A DNA stretch of 64,000 nucleotides, taken from the NCBI RefSeq assembly GCF_000521215.1, contig NZ_KI928927.1, positions 156,440 through 220,439 of the forward strand, in the 5' to 3' direction. Made by a program: the position numbers and the translations under genes. Every line of letters begins with the position of its first letter. Positions within the stretch are counted from its first letter, which is position 1. Under the pieces are notes generated by a model. It was not told the DNA's origin. It saw nothing but the letters and a program-made list of their open reading frames with translations, and did not search any database. Shown piece by piece: positions 44,771 to 54,591 of this stretch. The DNA is from Labrenzia sp. DG1229. Its GTDB lineage: Bacteria; Pseudomonadota; Alphaproteobacteria; Rhizobiales; Stappiaceae.

Positions 44771-45814
44771 ATGTGTGAACAAACCAATGCCGCTGGCGCT
44801 GAGCCGGAAATTCGAGCGCCACGAGATTGGGTTGCGATCCTTGCAAACTACCGTGAACCCAGCACGCTACGCAGTTCGTTTGAACTGGTGGTCACGGCGG
44901 GGCCTTTCATTCTTCTGTGGATCCTGGCCTGGTTGTCGCTGGATGTCAGCTACTGGCTGACGGCGGCCATTGCCATGGTCAATGCAGCATTTCTTGTACG
45001 CCTTTTTGCGATCCAGCATGATTGCGGGCACGGGTCGTTTTTCAAGAACCGTACCGTCAGTGACTGGCTTGGCCGGGTCATCGGGGTTCTGACACTGACG
45101 CCGTATGATGTCTGGCGGCGGTCACATGCCATGCACCACAGTTCTTCGGGTAACCTTGGGCGGCGCGGCATGGGGGATATTCATACCCTGACCGTGGCGG
45201 AATACAGCGCACTGACACCCCGGAGCCGTTTTAAGTACCGCGTCTATCGGTCACCATTTGTTTTGTTCGGCCTGGGACCGGCCTACACGTTCTTTCTGGA
45301 GAACCGACTTCCCTTCGGTTTCATGGCCAACGCGAAATTCTGGCTCTATGCCATGACGACCAACGCCGCGATCTTTGTCGGCCTGGCGCTGATTCTGGTG
45401 TTCGGGGGCTGGATGCCGATCCTGCTGATCTTTTTGCCAACAACAATTCTTGCCGCAACGGTCGGTGTATGGCTGTTCTATGTGCAGCATCAATTCGAAA
45501 CAACACATTGGGACACCGAAGAAGACTGGCAGCTGCATGATGCGGCGCTGTTCGGAAGCTCCCACTATGTGTTGCCGCCCGTGCTGCAATGGTCAGTTGC
45601 CAATATCGGTATCCACCATGTCCATCACCTCAACAGCCGGATCCCCTTCTATCGGCTGCCGGAAGTTCTTCGGGATCACAAGGATCTGGCAGACCGCAAT
45701 TGCATGACGATCCGTCAGAGCATTGCCAGTATCCGTCTCCATCTTTGGGATGAAAAGTCCAGACGGTTGCTGTCGTTTTCCCAGGCAAAGTCGCTGCTTC
45801 ACCCGGCCGGTTGA
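44771..45814 (+). CDS. Membrane fatty-acid desaturase
   Basis: Di-iron acyl desaturase of the inner membrane, 347 residues with about four to six helices. The three histidine boxes are H83-D-C-G-H87, H119-A-M-H122-H123 and H282-H-V-H285-H286. Box spacing resembles delta-12-type (omega-6) enzymes of bacteria, but regiochemistry is not certain. It lies 266 bases after the GNAT gene and converges with an MFS gene. Confidence 0.92.
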   Translation: MCEQTNAAGAEPEIRAPRDWVAILANYREPSTLRSSFELVVTAGPFILLWILAWLSLDVSYWLTAAIAMVNAAFLVRLFAIQHDCGHGSFFKNRTVSDWLGRVIGVLTLTPYDVWRRSHAMHHSSSGNLGRRGMGDIHTLTVAEYSALTPRSRFKYRVYRSPFVLFGLGPAYTFFLENRLPFGFMANAKFWLYAMTTNAAIFVGLALILVFGGWMPILLIFLPTTILAATVGVWLFYVQHQFETTHWDTEEDWQLHDAALFGSSHYVLPPVLQWSVANIGIHHVHHLNSRIPFYRLPEVLRDHKDLADRNCMTIRQSIASIRLHLWDEKSRRLLSFSQAKSLLHPAG

Positions 45815-45823
45815 TTTAACCGG
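45807..45823 (+). terminator. Possible weak terminator of the desaturase gene
   Basis: CCGGTT (45807-45812), GATTT, AACCGG (45818-45823), overlapping the stop codon and followed by TCTTTGATTT. Short stem, so only a weak candidate. Confidence 0.35.
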
Positions 45824-45884
45824 TCTTTGATTTCCATCGCGCGCTGCTGATCCATGAGTGCGGGAAACTTTTGCATATTTCGTT

Positions 45885-47120
45885 TCACTCCGCAGCCTGC
45901 CGAGCCAGTCTGGGCACCGGTCTTTCCTCAATTGGCCAGTGAATGATTGCAGCCAGAATTCCCAGCACGATGGCACACCACCAGATGGCGTCATACGAAC
46001 CTGTTTGGTCGTAGAGTTTGCCGCCCAGCCAAACACCGAGAAATGCACCGATCTGATGCGACAGGAACACGAATCCGAATAGTGTTGCCATGTATCGGGG
46101 ACCAAACATGACCGCCACGAGGCCAGATGTCAGTGGAATGGTCGAGAGCCACAACAATCCCATGACGGCTGAAAAAACCAGCACGGAAGCCGGTGTGATC
46201 GGCAAGATGATGAACGCGAAGATTGCAATGGCCCGTCCAAGATAAATAAGGGACAGCAGGATCGGTTTGGAGTGCCGCCCGCCGGCATAACCCGATGCGA
46301 GGGAGCCGACGATGTTGAAGAGACCGATAAATGCCAGCGCCCAGCCCCCAAGCGCGGTACCCAGCCCCAGATCGGCGATATATGGCGGCAAGTGCACGGT
46401 AATGAATGCGACGTGAAAACCGCAGACGAAAAATCCGGTTGTCAGCAGGATGAATCCTCGCGTTCCGAATGCTTCCGCCACGGCGTCCGTGAGTTTCTGG
46501 TCGCCGGCAGAACCGCTTTCCGCCGGTTGTTCCGGCTTTCCCCTCAGCGCCACTGCCAGGAGAGGAAGGGTTGCGACGAGTCCGGTGAAGACGAGTAACG
46601 TGCTTTGCCAGCCGATACTTTCGATAAGTGCAGCACCCAATGGGTTGAACAGGAACTGACCGAGCGAACCCGAGGCGGTTCCGATGCCGAACGCAAGAGA
46701 CCGCTGTTCGGGAGAGACAGTTCGTCCGAAGGCAGCCAGTACAAGCGAGAAGGATGAAAAGGCTATTCCGAGTCCGATCAGAACACCTGCGGACAAATGC
46801 AGTGCAAGGGCGCTCTGCGCATCGATCATCATGAGAAGTCCGGCTGCGTAGAGAACCGCACCAAAGGCCATTGATTTCCATGTGCCGAAGCGGTCTGCCA
46901 TCATGCCCGAGACCGGCTGACCTATGCCCCAAACCAGGTTTTGAATGGCAATCGCCAGCGCGAAGACCTCGCGGCTCCAGCCCTGCGCCTCGGTCATTGG
47001 CAGGAAAAACAGTCCCATCGCGGAGCGTGGTCCGAATGAGATCATGGCAATCAGGCAACCGCAGACAATCACCAACGGTATGTTTGGTCTCGAGAGGGCC
47101 CTGGTTTGAGCTGCTGTCAT
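45885..47120 (-). CDS. MFS transporter
   Basis: Twelve-helix major facilitator of 411 residues from ATG 47120 (GAGG upstream). MMADRFGTWKSM after helix 2 is the MFS motif A form (G-x-x-x-D-R-x-G-x-[KR]). A cytoplasmic loop with EQPAESGSAGDQK separates the halves. The profile resembles oxalate/formate-antiporter or monocarboxylate-type members, but the substrate is unknown. An in-frame extension to 47255 seems non-coding. Divergent from nadA across a 389-base gap. Confidence 0.9.
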   Translation of the reverse strand: MTAAQTRALSRPNIPLVIVCGCLIAMISFGPRSAMGLFFLPMTEAQGWSREVFALAIAIQNLVWGIGQPVSGMMADRFGTWKSMAFGAVLYAAGLLMMIDAQSALALHLSAGVLIGLGIAFSSFSLVLAAFGRTVSPEQRSLAFGIGTASGSLGQFLFNPLGAALIESIGWQSTLLVFTGLVATLPLLAVALRGKPEQPAESGSAGDQKLTDAVAEAFGTRGFILLTTGFFVCGFHVAFITVHLPPYIADLGLGTALGGWALAFIGLFNIVGSLASGYAGGRHSKPILLSLIYLGRAIAIFAFIILPITPASVLVFSAVMGLLWLSTIPLTSGLVAVMFGPRYMATLFGFVFLSHQIGAFLGVWLGGKLYDQTGSYDAIWWCAIVLGILAAIIHWPIEERPVPRLARQAAE

Positions 47121-47404
47121 CGGATGCCTCGTTTTTGGTAGAAGGAAAAATAGCGACATACGCAATTTGGTAAAACGCGAAATTTTGATCGGTGGATCAC
47201 AAAACGGAATGTATAATCGCAGCGGTGAGCGCACATGCTGCAGCAGACCGCACAAAGATTAGCCAGCTAGGATCAAGTCGAAAAAAAAGCAGCGCCCAAG
47301 CCTATGAAATCAAAACGCAAAATCTGAAAAACAAAAAAATGGTGCGAAAGTGATGGATTTTTTGTCGTGATCCGCTTATATAAACTCTGAACGAGCAAAA
47401 GGGT

Positions 47405-47430
47405 CAGGGCCGTTGGGCCTGTTTTCTTTT
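47405..47430 (+). terminator. Terminator-like hairpin upstream of nadA
   Basis: CAGG pairs with CCTG and an inner CC/GG pair closes a GTT loop; TTTTCTTTT follows. It lies upstream of the proposed nadA promoter, so it may end an unknown upstream transcript or act as an attenuator. Confidence 0.5.
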
Positions 47431-47442
47431 GCATTTGATTTG

Positions 47443-47453
47443 CTCAAGATGAG
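47443..47453. promoter_or_regulatory. Candidate NadQ operator at nadA
   Basis: CTCA-AGA-TGAG inverted repeat directly abutting the likely -10 TATAAA of nadA. NadQ proteins repress nad genes in alphaproteobacteria and a nadQ gene is present in the window. I do not recall the exact NadQ consensus, so the assignment is an inference from position and symmetry. Confidence 0.45.
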
Positions 47454-47469
47454 TATAAATAATCTGTGA

Positions 47470-47489
47470 GCTGAAACACCGGTTTCAGC
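47470..47489 (+). promoter_or_regulatory. nadA leader hairpin
   Basis: GCTGAAAC (47470-47477) and GTTTCAGC (47482-47489) are perfect inverted 8-mers around ACCG, just before the AGGAGGGG ribosome site. It could influence nadA translation or mark the transcript start. Confidence 0.45.
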
Positions 47490-47509
47490 CTGCTTACAGG
47501 AGGGGCGCC

Positions 47510-48592
47510 ATGACCGTTGCCCAGACAGCCTATTCGGCATCCGAACCCATCACGACTGGTCTGACAGCGCTGGAGCGCTTCGGACATGTGGAGCGTCCGG
47601 ACTTGCGCTACACGCCCGAAATAGCCGAAGCGACGGCGCCGATCTTCGAGAAGGTCAAGCACTTCATTCCGGCCATCGAATGGGCCGCGCTCGCACCGAC
47701 GATCCATGCGATCAACAAGCTGAAAAAAGAGCGCAACGCGGTCATTCTCGCGCATAACTACATGACGCCGGACATCTATCACGGTGTTGCAGACATTTTC
47801 GGCGACAGCCTTCAACTCGCCATCGAGGCGACCCGAACGGATGCAGAGGTTATCGTCCAGTGCGGTGTGCATTTCATGGCGGAAACCTCCAAGATTCTCA
47901 GCCCTGAAAAGACGGTGCTGATCCCTGACATGCGAGCTGGCTGTTCTCTGGCGGAATCCATTACCGGAGCGGATGTTCGCGCATTGCGGGAGCGCAATCC
48001 CGGTGTTCCGATCATCACTTATGTCAATACGTCGGCCGAGGTGAAGGCCGAATGCGACATCTGCTGTACGTCTTCCAACGCGCTGCAGGTGGTCGAAAGT
48101 TTCGGCGTTGACAGGGTTTTCCTTGTTCCGGACAAGTATCTGGCTGCCAATATCGGCAAGAAGACGAATGTTGAAGTTCTGGTCTGGGACGGTGCCTGTG
48201 AAGTGCACGAACGCTTCACCGCTGAAGAACTGCGCGACTATCGCAGGATCGAGCCTGATGTGAAAATCATCGCTCATCCGGAGTGCCCGCCGGAAGTTGT
48301 TGCCGAAGCCGACTTTGCCGGCTCAACCGCACATATGATCGACTGGGTCAAGACAAGGCGGCCGGAAAAGGTGATGATGGTCACCGAATGTTCGATGGCG
48401 GACAATATCGCCAGCGAAACGCCTGATGTGAATTACATCCGGCCGTGCAACTTGTGTCCGCACATGAAACGCATCACGCTTGGCAAGATTCTCGACAGCC
48501 TTGTCGAGATGAAAGAGGAAGTTGTGGTCGATCCGGAAGTCGCCGATCGCGCACGCACGGCAGTTGAACGGATGATCAACTTGAAAATCTGA
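47510..48592 (+). CDS. nadA: Quinolinate synthase A
   Basis: Condenses iminoaspartate with dihydroxyacetone phosphate to quinolinate, an oxygen-sensitive [4Fe-4S] enzyme. 360 residues from ATG 47510 with AGGAGGGG ahead. Cluster cysteines are in [15 protein letters not shown], in the CDICC region, and in [12 protein letters not shown] near the end. Other landmarks are [18 protein letters not shown] and [10 protein letters not shown]. It is the first gene of nadABC, but a terminator-like hairpin lies between it and nadB. Confidence 0.97.
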   Translation: MTVAQTAYSASEPITTGLTALERFGHVERPDLRYTPEIAEATAPIFEKVKHFIPAIEWAALAPTIHAINKLKKERNAVILAHNYMTPDIYHGVADIFGDSLQLAIEATRTDAEVIVQCGVHFMAETSKILSPEKTVLIPDMRAGCSLAESITGADVRALRERNPGVPIITYVNTSAEVKAECDICCTSSNALQVVESFGVDRVFLVPDKYLAANIGKKTNVEVLVWDGACEVHERFTAEELRDYRRIEPDVKIIAHPECPPEVVAEADFAGSTAHMIDWVKTRRPEKVMMVTECSMADNIASETPDVNYIRPCNLCPHMKRITLGKILDSLVEMKEEVVVDPEVADRARTAVERMINLKI

Positions 48593-48623
48593 CCGTGTTC
48601 GGTCTAAACCGCCCGAAGCATGC

Positions 48624-48661
48624 TTCCGGACCCAGGGCTCTCCCTGGTCCGGAAAGTTTTT
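48624..48661 (+). terminator. Terminator-like hairpin between nadA and nadB
   Basis: TTCCGGACC-(C)-AGGG (48624-48637) pairs with CCCT-GGTCCGGAA (48642-48654): 13 bp with one bulged C and a CTCT loop, followed by AG and TTTTT (48657-48661). A strong stem with a U-run inside an operon suggests partial termination or mRNA processing. Confidence 0.75.
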
Positions 48662-48695
48662 CGGGCAATGCCCAATCTGTTCCGGGAAGTTTCCA

Positions 48696-50297
48696 ATGGC
48701 CGTGTCGGTTGATGATTTTGCACCTGCCTATATCGGCAAGGATGTGGATGACGTCGTCATCTTGGGAGGCGGGCTTGCCGGTCTTTTCTGCGCGCTCAAA
48801 CTCAGCCCGAGGCCCGTCACTGTCATTACCAATGCTCCGATCGGACAGGGTGCGTCTTCCGCCTGGGCTCAAGGTGGTATTGCAGCGGCCATTTCGGAAC
48901 AGGATTCGGTAGAAGAGCACAGGGATGACACGCTGGCGGCCGGCGGCGGTATCTGCGAGCCCAAGATCGTCGACCAGATGACCCGTGAAGGAAGCGACCG
49001 GGTGCACGACCTCCTGTCTTATGGCGTTCCATTCGACCAGGACCTGGAAGGTCGCCTGCAGCTTTCCCGCGAAGCGGCTCATTCGCAAAGCCGCGTTGTG
49101 CGCGTCCGTGGCGACATGGCGGGCAAGGCCATCATGGATGCATTGACGACGGCTGTGCGGAACACACCTTCGATCCGCGTGCTGGAAGGTTACATCGGCG
49201 AGAGTTTCCTGGGTGAAGGTCGCTATGTCACGGGCGTTCTCGTCCGTCGCCGGGGAGGCATATCGCGTCTTGCCTTTCCGGCCAAGGCCGTGGTTCTCGC
49301 CTCCGGTGGGGTTGGCCATCTATACGGTTTGACCACGAACCCGCACGAGGCCAACGGTCATGGACTGGCGATGGCAGCTAGGGCAGGCGCCGTGATTGCC
49401 GATGCAGAATTCGTTCAGTTCCACCCGACCGCACTCGATGTCGGCAAGGATCCGGCACCATTGGCAACCGAAGCTCTGCGTGGCGAGGGTGCTCTTCTTG
49501 TCGACAAGGCCGGAAACCGCTTCATGGAAGGGGTACATCGGGATATGGAGCTTGCTCCGCGCGACATAGTTGCCCGGGCGATCCACGGGCAAATCCTGGA
49601 AGGCCGTGGTGCGTATCTCGACTGCCGGGAAGCCATCGGTTCGAACTTCAGGGAAGAGTTTCCGACAGTCCACGCGGCAGTAAGTGCGGCGGGCATCGAT
49701 CCGGAAAAGGATCTCATACCGGTTGCACCGGCTGAACATTATCACATGGGCGGTGTCTTGACGGATGCGAACGGCCGGACCTCCCTGGACGGTCTTTGGG
49801 CAGCAGGAGAAGTGGCCTCGACCGGCGCCCACGGAGCGAACCGGCTTGCTTCAAACTCACTGCTTGAGGCGGTTGTTTTCGCTGCGCGCATTGCCGAAGA
49901 CATACAGGGCCTGATGCCAACGCCGCGCAGCGCGTTTTGGGACAAGATGGACGATGCCCCGGGACTGCCAAGCCAGCGAAACGTTGAAGAACGAGACGCC
50001 ATCAGCGTTCTCAGAACAACATTGTCGAACAACGTCGGTGTTTTGCGCGATGCAGCCGGTCTCAGAACAGCGCTGGCCGATATTGCCAATGCGGAAAAGA
50101 TCTGCGTCCGGCGGTCGATCAAGAACATGATGACTTCGGGCAAGATCATTGCCGCGGCGGCATTGAAGCGCGAGGAAAGCCGTGGCGGCCACTTTCGCAA
50201 GGACTTCCCGCAGGAAAACCCGGCCATGGCCAAAAGATCTTATACCAGCCTGGAAGAGGTCGAGGCAATTTCAGCCGAGGCACTTGAGACGGCTTGA
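48696..50297 (+). CDS. nadB: L-aspartate oxidase
   Basis: Flavoenzyme that oxidises L-aspartate to iminoaspartate for NadA. 533 residues: FAD motif [17 protein letters not shown] near the N-terminus, then [15 protein letters not shown] and [15 protein letters not shown]. The active-site and capping regions [19 protein letters not shown] and [21 protein letters not shown] are typical of NadB rather than succinate dehydrogenase. The protein ends 14 bases before nadC. The 103-base gap before it holds the nadA-nadB hairpin. Confidence 0.96.
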   Translation: MAVSVDDFAPAYIGKDVDDVVILGGGLAGLFCALKLSPRPVTVITNAPIGQGASSAWAQGGIAAAISEQDSVEEHRDDTLAAGGGICEPKIVDQMTREGSDRVHDLLSYGVPFDQDLEGRLQLSREAAHSQSRVVRVRGDMAGKAIMDALTTAVRNTPSIRVLEGYIGESFLGEGRYVTGVLVRRRGGISRLAFPAKAVVLASGGVGHLYGLTTNPHEANGHGLAMAARAGAVIADAEFVQFHPTALDVGKDPAPLATEALRGEGALLVDKAGNRFMEGVHRDMELAPRDIVARAIHGQILEGRGAYLDCREAIGSNFREEFPTVHAAVSAAGIDPEKDLIPVAPAEHYHMGGVLTDANGRTSLDGLWAAGEVASTGAHGANRLASNSLLEAVVFAARIAEDIQGLMPTPRSAFWDKMDDAPGLPSQRNVEERDAISVLRTTLSNNVGVLRDAAGLRTALADIANAEKICVRRSIKNMMTSGKIIAAAALKREESRGGHFRKDFPQENPAMAKRSYTSLEEVEAISAEALETA

Positions 50298-50311
50298 GCG
50301 GAGTCGAGTGA

Positions 50312-51175
50312 ATGAGCGATAGACTTCTTGCCGAGTTGCCGCAGCTGATGGTGGATGAAACAGCCAAAGCTGCACTTCTGGAGGACTGGGGCCGTGCCGG
50401 TGATATTACCAGCCAGGCGACCTTGCCGAAGCATGCACGAGCACGCGCCGTCATTGCCGCGCGCAAACCTGGTGTTCTGGCCGGACTGGGACTTGCCGAA
50501 AGTGCTTGCCGCCAAACCGATACAGCACTTTCCTTCCTGCCTCTCAAGCAGGATGGAGAGCGCCTTGCCCCGAACGATCAGGTTGCCAGGATCGAAGGAC
50601 CGGCGCGGGCCTTGCTTTCTGCTGAACGCGTTGCGCTGAACTTCCTCGGGCATTTGTCGGGCATCGCCACTGCAACGTCACGCTTTGCAGATCAGATTGC
50701 GCATACCAAGGCGAAAATTGTCTGTACGCGCAAGACCACACCCGGTTTGAGGGCGCTCGAGAAATACGCGGTCAAATGTGGTGGCGGCGCCAACCACCGA
50801 TTTGGTCTCGATGACGCGATCCTGATCAAGGACAATCACATTGCGGTTGCCGGCGGTGTTTCGAAGGCCATCGATGCGGCCAGGGCATTTGCCGGACACC
50901 TGGTGAAAATCGAGGTGGAAGTCGATACGCTCGACCAGCTTCACGAAGCACTTCAAGCCGGACCGGATGTGGTCATGCTCGACAACATGAGCCCTGAAAC
51001 GCTTCAACGCGCCGTCGGGATTGCAGCCGGCAAGGTCATTCTGGAAGCGTCCGGCGGCATTGAGCTGGATACGGTCAAGGCCGTGGCAGAAGCAGGTGTG
51101 GATCTGATTTCATCAGGTTGGATCACCCATTCTTCCCCCGTGCTGGATCTCGGGCTCGATATCGAGATCGCCTGA
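50312..51175 (+). CDS. nadC: Nicotinate-nucleotide pyrophosphorylase (QPRTase)
   Basis: Turns quinolinate and PRPP into NAMN, the third de novo step. 287 residues with the family runs [22 protein letters not shown] and [22 protein letters not shown]. Later [13 protein letters not shown] and MLDNMSPE complete the PRPP/quinolinate pocket. It is closely spaced behind nadB. A GlxA-type regulator gene follows 98 bases on. Confidence 0.97.
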   Translation: MSDRLLAELPQLMVDETAKAALLEDWGRAGDITSQATLPKHARARAVIAARKPGVLAGLGLAESACRQTDTALSFLPLKQDGERLAPNDQVARIEGPARALLSAERVALNFLGHLSGIATATSRFADQIAHTKAKIVCTRKTTPGLRALEKYAVKCGGGANHRFGLDDAILIKDNHIAVAGGVSKAIDAARAFAGHLVKIEVEVDTLDQLHEALQAGPDVVMLDNMSPETLQRAVGIAAGKVILEASGGIELDTVKAVAEAGVDLISSGWITHSSPVLDLGLDIEIA

Positions 51176-51273
51176 CCTTGTACCGTGTGGCGGGACCTCG
51201 ACTTATATGCGGAAGTAAGTCAGTCTGAGCCGGGAACCAACTGAACCTCCATGAACTGTCAAGGTGAAGGCGG

Positions 51274-52347
51274 ATGGCTTTCTGTGACAGCAAATTGGCA
51301 TCACGGCGACGCGCTTTGGAACAATCTCAGGACGGCAACCCGGCGAAACCGGGCCAGTATCTGGACGCAGGCAGATCTGATGCCACGACGGTGGATGTTT
51401 GTTTCCTTCTTTTGAATAATTTTTCCCTGCTGTCCTTTGCGTCCGCGATTGAGCCGCTGCGTATCGCTAACAAGGTTCTGAAACGCAGGTCGTTCAACTA
51501 CAGATGCTGCACGGTTGACGGTCTTGATGCAATCGCAAGCAATGGCAGTGTCATGCGAGCTGATTGTGCACTGGAAGAGATTGCCAGGGCTGATCTGGTA
51601 GCCGTCTGCAGCAGCGATGACGTTGAACGTGTCGAGTTGACGGCAAGACAAAAGGCGCTGATCCGGCAACTCGCCTTGCGGGTCAACCGTGTCGCGGGGA
51701 TTTGTACCGGTGCTTACGTTCTGGCTGATCTCGGGTTGCTTGATGGCCGGGCGTGCACCATTCACTGGGAATACGCCGATCTGTTCCGGGAAATGTTCCC
51801 AGGAACCGACCTGGTTGACAACCTCATTCAGGCCGATGGTCGGTACCTGACATGCGCGGGCGGCACTGCCGCAATCGATCTCATGGTCGGCTTTATTGCC
51901 GAAGTGCATGGAAACACTGTCGCCGGTGACGTTGCGGACATAGCGCTGCACCACGACATGAGGTCGGGCGAGGAGCGGCAGCATACGATAATGCGCGACG
52001 ATCTGGAGATGGTACCGAAAAAACTGCGTGTTTGCATCGAACTGATGACCGAACATGTCAGCGAACCGCTGTCACTTCAGGAAATTGCCAACCGGCTCGG
52101 TGCGAGCCCGCGCCAGTTGCAGCGTGATTTCCATAAATACCTGAATTGCACCCCGCTCGACTATTACAGTAAAATCCGCATCGACATCGCACGTCAGTTG
52201 GTGTGCCGGACCTCGATGCGCATAATCGATATCGGTGTTGCCTGTGGATTTTCCAGCGGCTCTCATTTTTCAAAACGTTACCGTGCGGCGCATGGCCTGA
52301 GCCCGGCTCAGGACAGAGAGCTCCGCGGCCGGACGCGGGAACGTTGA
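51274..52347 (+). CDS. GlxA-family transcriptional regulator (DJ-1/PfpI + AraC)
   Basis: 357 residues. The N-terminal PfpI-like ligand domain holds ICTGAYVLADLGLLDG and the last part is an AraC-type DNA-binding domain with two helix-turn-helix units (SLQEIANRLGASPRQLQRDF, then IDIGVACGFSSGSHFSKRY). Relatives such as GbdR and CdhR respond to glycine betaine or carnitine derivatives. No catabolic genes lie nearby, so the ligand is unknown. It starts after nadC but may have its own promoter. Confidence 0.9.
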   Translation: MAFCDSKLASRRRALEQSQDGNPAKPGQYLDAGRSDATTVDVCFLLLNNFSLLSFASAIEPLRIANKVLKRRSFNYRCCTVDGLDAIASNGSVMRADCALEEIARADLVAVCSSDDVERVELTARQKALIRQLALRVNRVAGICTGAYVLADLGLLDGRACTIHWEYADLFREMFPGTDLVDNLIQADGRYLTCAGGTAAIDLMVGFIAEVHGNTVAGDVADIALHHDMRSGEERQHTIMRDDLEMVPKKLRVCIELMTEHVSEPLSLQEIANRLGASPRQLQRDFHKYLNCTPLDYYSKIRIDIARQLVCRTSMRIIDIGVACGFSSGSHFSKRYRAAHGLSPAQDRELRGRTRER

Positions 52348-52581
52348 GACAATGGACGTATTGTCCCTGGCGCCTTCAGTCACCTTGCAGACAACAACAG
52401 TCAATCGGACTTGAGCATCGACGATCTTCGTCAGGTCCGGCAGTTGGCCGCAAAAACCTTTCGAGCGGGTTCAATAGGAAATGCAAATGACCGCCGAAGT
52501 TTTCTTAAGCGGTTCCGTCCGATCGGTTTTTGCCTTAGCGTCGGCTCAAACGTTCTGGAATGGGAGCATTGGGACACCGTA

Positions 52582-53085
52582 ATGAGCGAGCAGAAGCCAG
52601 ATGCTGATAAGTCGAGCGAATTCGATCTGGCGCATCGGTTGACCCGATTGGCACAGATTCCGATGCTGATCGGTCTCTCCGTTGGCATGGTCCTGTTTCT
52701 GGTGACGTTTTTCGTCGATATCTACGACGCAATTTCCACGTACGAGTTTCTGAACCGCAAGAAAACGATCCTCCTGATACTCAACCTGCTCGACATGGTA
52801 TTCATCGCGAATCTGGTGGTGATGGTAGCGAACAACACCTACAACACCTTTCGGCTGAAATCCTCTGCCTATGGCGAGGGCTTCATCAAGGAGAGCGAAA
52901 GAGCCTATCGGCGAATGAAGCACCGGATTGTCTCGACAATCGTCATCATCTCGTCGATCCACGTTCTGAGCGAGTTGCTGGAGTTCTCGCAGGTAAACGC
53001 GTTGCAGGTAACCGCATTGTTCGGCTTTCACCTGGTGCTGCTGGCGACATATGTGGTCACAAACGTTTTCAGGACCAGCGATTGA
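52582..53085 (+). CDS. YqhA/UPF0114-like membrane protein
   Basis: 167 residues with four helices: IPMLIGLSVGMVLFLVTFFV, ILLILNLLDMVFIANLVVMV, IVSTIVIISSIHVLSELLEF and LQVTALFGFHLVLLATYVV. The second-helix pattern LILNLLDMVFIANLVVM resembles the UPF0114 (YqhA) family, whose function is unknown. Start ATG 52582; the frame from 52411 extends upstream without a ribosome site. It converges with the SleB gene 19 bases on. Confidence 0.7.
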   Translation: MSEQKPDADKSSEFDLAHRLTRLAQIPMLIGLSVGMVLFLVTFFVDIYDAISTYEFLNRKKTILLILNLLDMVFIANLVVMVANNTYNTFRLKSSAYGEGFIKESERAYRRMKHRIVSTIVIISSIHVLSELLEFSQVNALQVTALFGFHLVLLATYVVTNVFRTSD

Positions 53086-53104
53086 ACTGATCAGGAATTT
53101 CTGA

Positions 53105-54352
53105 TCAGTTCCAGCCGCCCGCATAGGTCTTGTAGAAGATGTGCAATCCGACCTGGCCACGCTTGGCCATCGATTTGGCCCAACGCGGATTGACGTAGGT
53201 CGCGTGGTAGTGCGTCGAGGCATCGACCATCTTCAGATACTGCTTTCCGTCCAGGACGTCTCTGGCGACACGTTTCGCTGTCTTCCAGGCATCCTTGCTG
53301 GAAATCCGGTCCTTGATGCCGTCGCAGGCAAAGGAGAACTGACAGCGATTGCGCTTGTGCTTGTTCTGATAGACGACGCCGCAGATGGACTTCGGATAAG
53401 ACGGGTTCTTCACCCGATTGAGAACCACCTGCGCGACGGCAACCTGGCCTTCTTCGCTTTCACCGCGTGCTTCGAAATAGATGGCTTCGGCCAGACAACG
53501 CTGTTCCTTCTTCGTGCCGACGGAAAGTGGCAGTGGCTTTTGCGCCCACCAGTGCGGATTGACCGGATCTTCAGGGGGCGGCAGTTCCTGTTCGTATTTC
53601 GCCGCACCGAAAAGAGCGTCGAAGGGCTCCTTCGTTTCCTTGACGCTTTCGGGCGCATAGGCGGAAACGAGTGAAAAACTCGCTGCTGCCGCGTTTCGCG
53701 CCATCATCACCTTCTGCAGGTCGAGCGGACCACCTTCAAGAAGGCCGTTCTTGTTCGCCTCTGCGAGACGGGTGGTTTCCTTGGAATCGAGCGGTTGAGG
53801 CTTGACGAAGGCGACACGCGGCAGATCTTCATGTTTCTTCTCGGTGGAGATCAGGCTGGACATGGCGTAGACATTGCCTGCCGCCCTGTCGACCATGTGT
53901 CGGTCCGGAGCAAGTGTAATGAGGCGGTCGCCTTTCGCCGATGTGTTGGTCAGGATCTTGTCGGGTATGGTTGTCGGTCGAGCGCTTGCAAAAACGTCCT
54001 CAAGGCCATAAAGCGGGCGGGCCTCGACACCACGCTCAGCCGAGGTGAGCGTCAGGATCGGCGCGCTCGTGTAATCGGGTATTGCCGGAGTGCCAAGCGC
54101 GAGCTTTGGGGCGACTCTCGTGGCGAAATTTGCAGGTTCAAGCGCCATCATCCAGCGTGGTGACTGGTCTTTCCTTGCGTTGATCAGTGCGAATATGTCC
54201 TGTTCGCCGATAGAGCCGCCAAGTGTGAAGAAGAGCACGGGGCTGGTCGCGAGCGCAATTTTCAATCGGCGCAAGCGAGTGCGAGCCGAGCTCTTGTTCT
54301 GTGTAACTGCAGAAAAAAACCGCTTTCCGTTGCGGGATACAGGGCCAAACAT
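53105..54352 (-). CDS. SleB-type cell-wall hydrolase
   Basis: A 415-residue envelope protein. A hydrophobic anchor lies near residues 31-48 (IALATSPVLFFTLGGSIG), then a long linker, and a C-terminal Hydrolase_2/SleB domain from about residue 290: CLAEAIYFEARGESEEGQVAVAQ with the likely catalytic Glu in LAEAIY/EARGE, then QFSFACDGI and DASTHYHATYVNP. Such enzymes cleave peptidoglycan. It sits downstream of nadQ with a 239-base gap. No spore function is implied in this lineage. Confidence 0.88.
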   Translation of the reverse strand: MFGPVSRNGKRFFSAVTQNKSSARTRLRRLKIALATSPVLFFTLGGSIGEQDIFALINARKDQSPRWMMALEPANFATRVAPKLALGTPAIPDYTSAPILTLTSAERGVEARPLYGLEDVFASARPTTIPDKILTNTSAKGDRLITLAPDRHMVDRAAGNVYAMSSLISTEKKHEDLPRVAFVKPQPLDSKETTRLAEANKNGLLEGGPLDLQKVMMARNAAAASFSLVSAYAPESVKETKEPFDALFGAAKYEQELPPPEDPVNPHWWAQKPLPLSVGTKKEQRCLAEAIYFEARGESEEGQVAVAQVVLNRVKNPSYPKSICGVVYQNKHKRNRCQFSFACDGIKDRISSKDAWKTAKRVARDVLDGKQYLKMVDASTHYHATYVNPRWAKSMAKRGQVGLHIFYKTYAGGWN

Positions 54353-54591
54353 ACGCAGCCAACTCCAACTCGTTGCACACCGTCCCGGAAGCCGGACGAT
54401 CAGCGCTAACGTTGTGTGAACAACAACGCCGGAATCGAGAATGTCCGCTTAACCTTGAAAGAGCGTTAATGCGAGAGGATTTGACCGGTATTCGCGGATT
54501 TTTTTCTAGAACAAGGAGCATTATGGTTAACGCAATAAAGTTTTGGCGATATCTCACGGATCGGTTACTGGAAGATTTTCTTAATAAAAGT

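Larger units (their letters stand above)
47121..47509. other. Regulatory gap between the MFS gene and nadA
   Basis: 389 bases, no coding frame. The left and middle parts are A-rich. Three elements lie near nadA: a terminator-like hairpin (47405-47430), an inverted repeat CTCA-N3-TGAG (47443-47453) directly before a likely -10 TATAAA (47454-47459), and a leader hairpin (47470-47489). TATATA near 47381 is another possible promoter. Confidence 0.5.
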
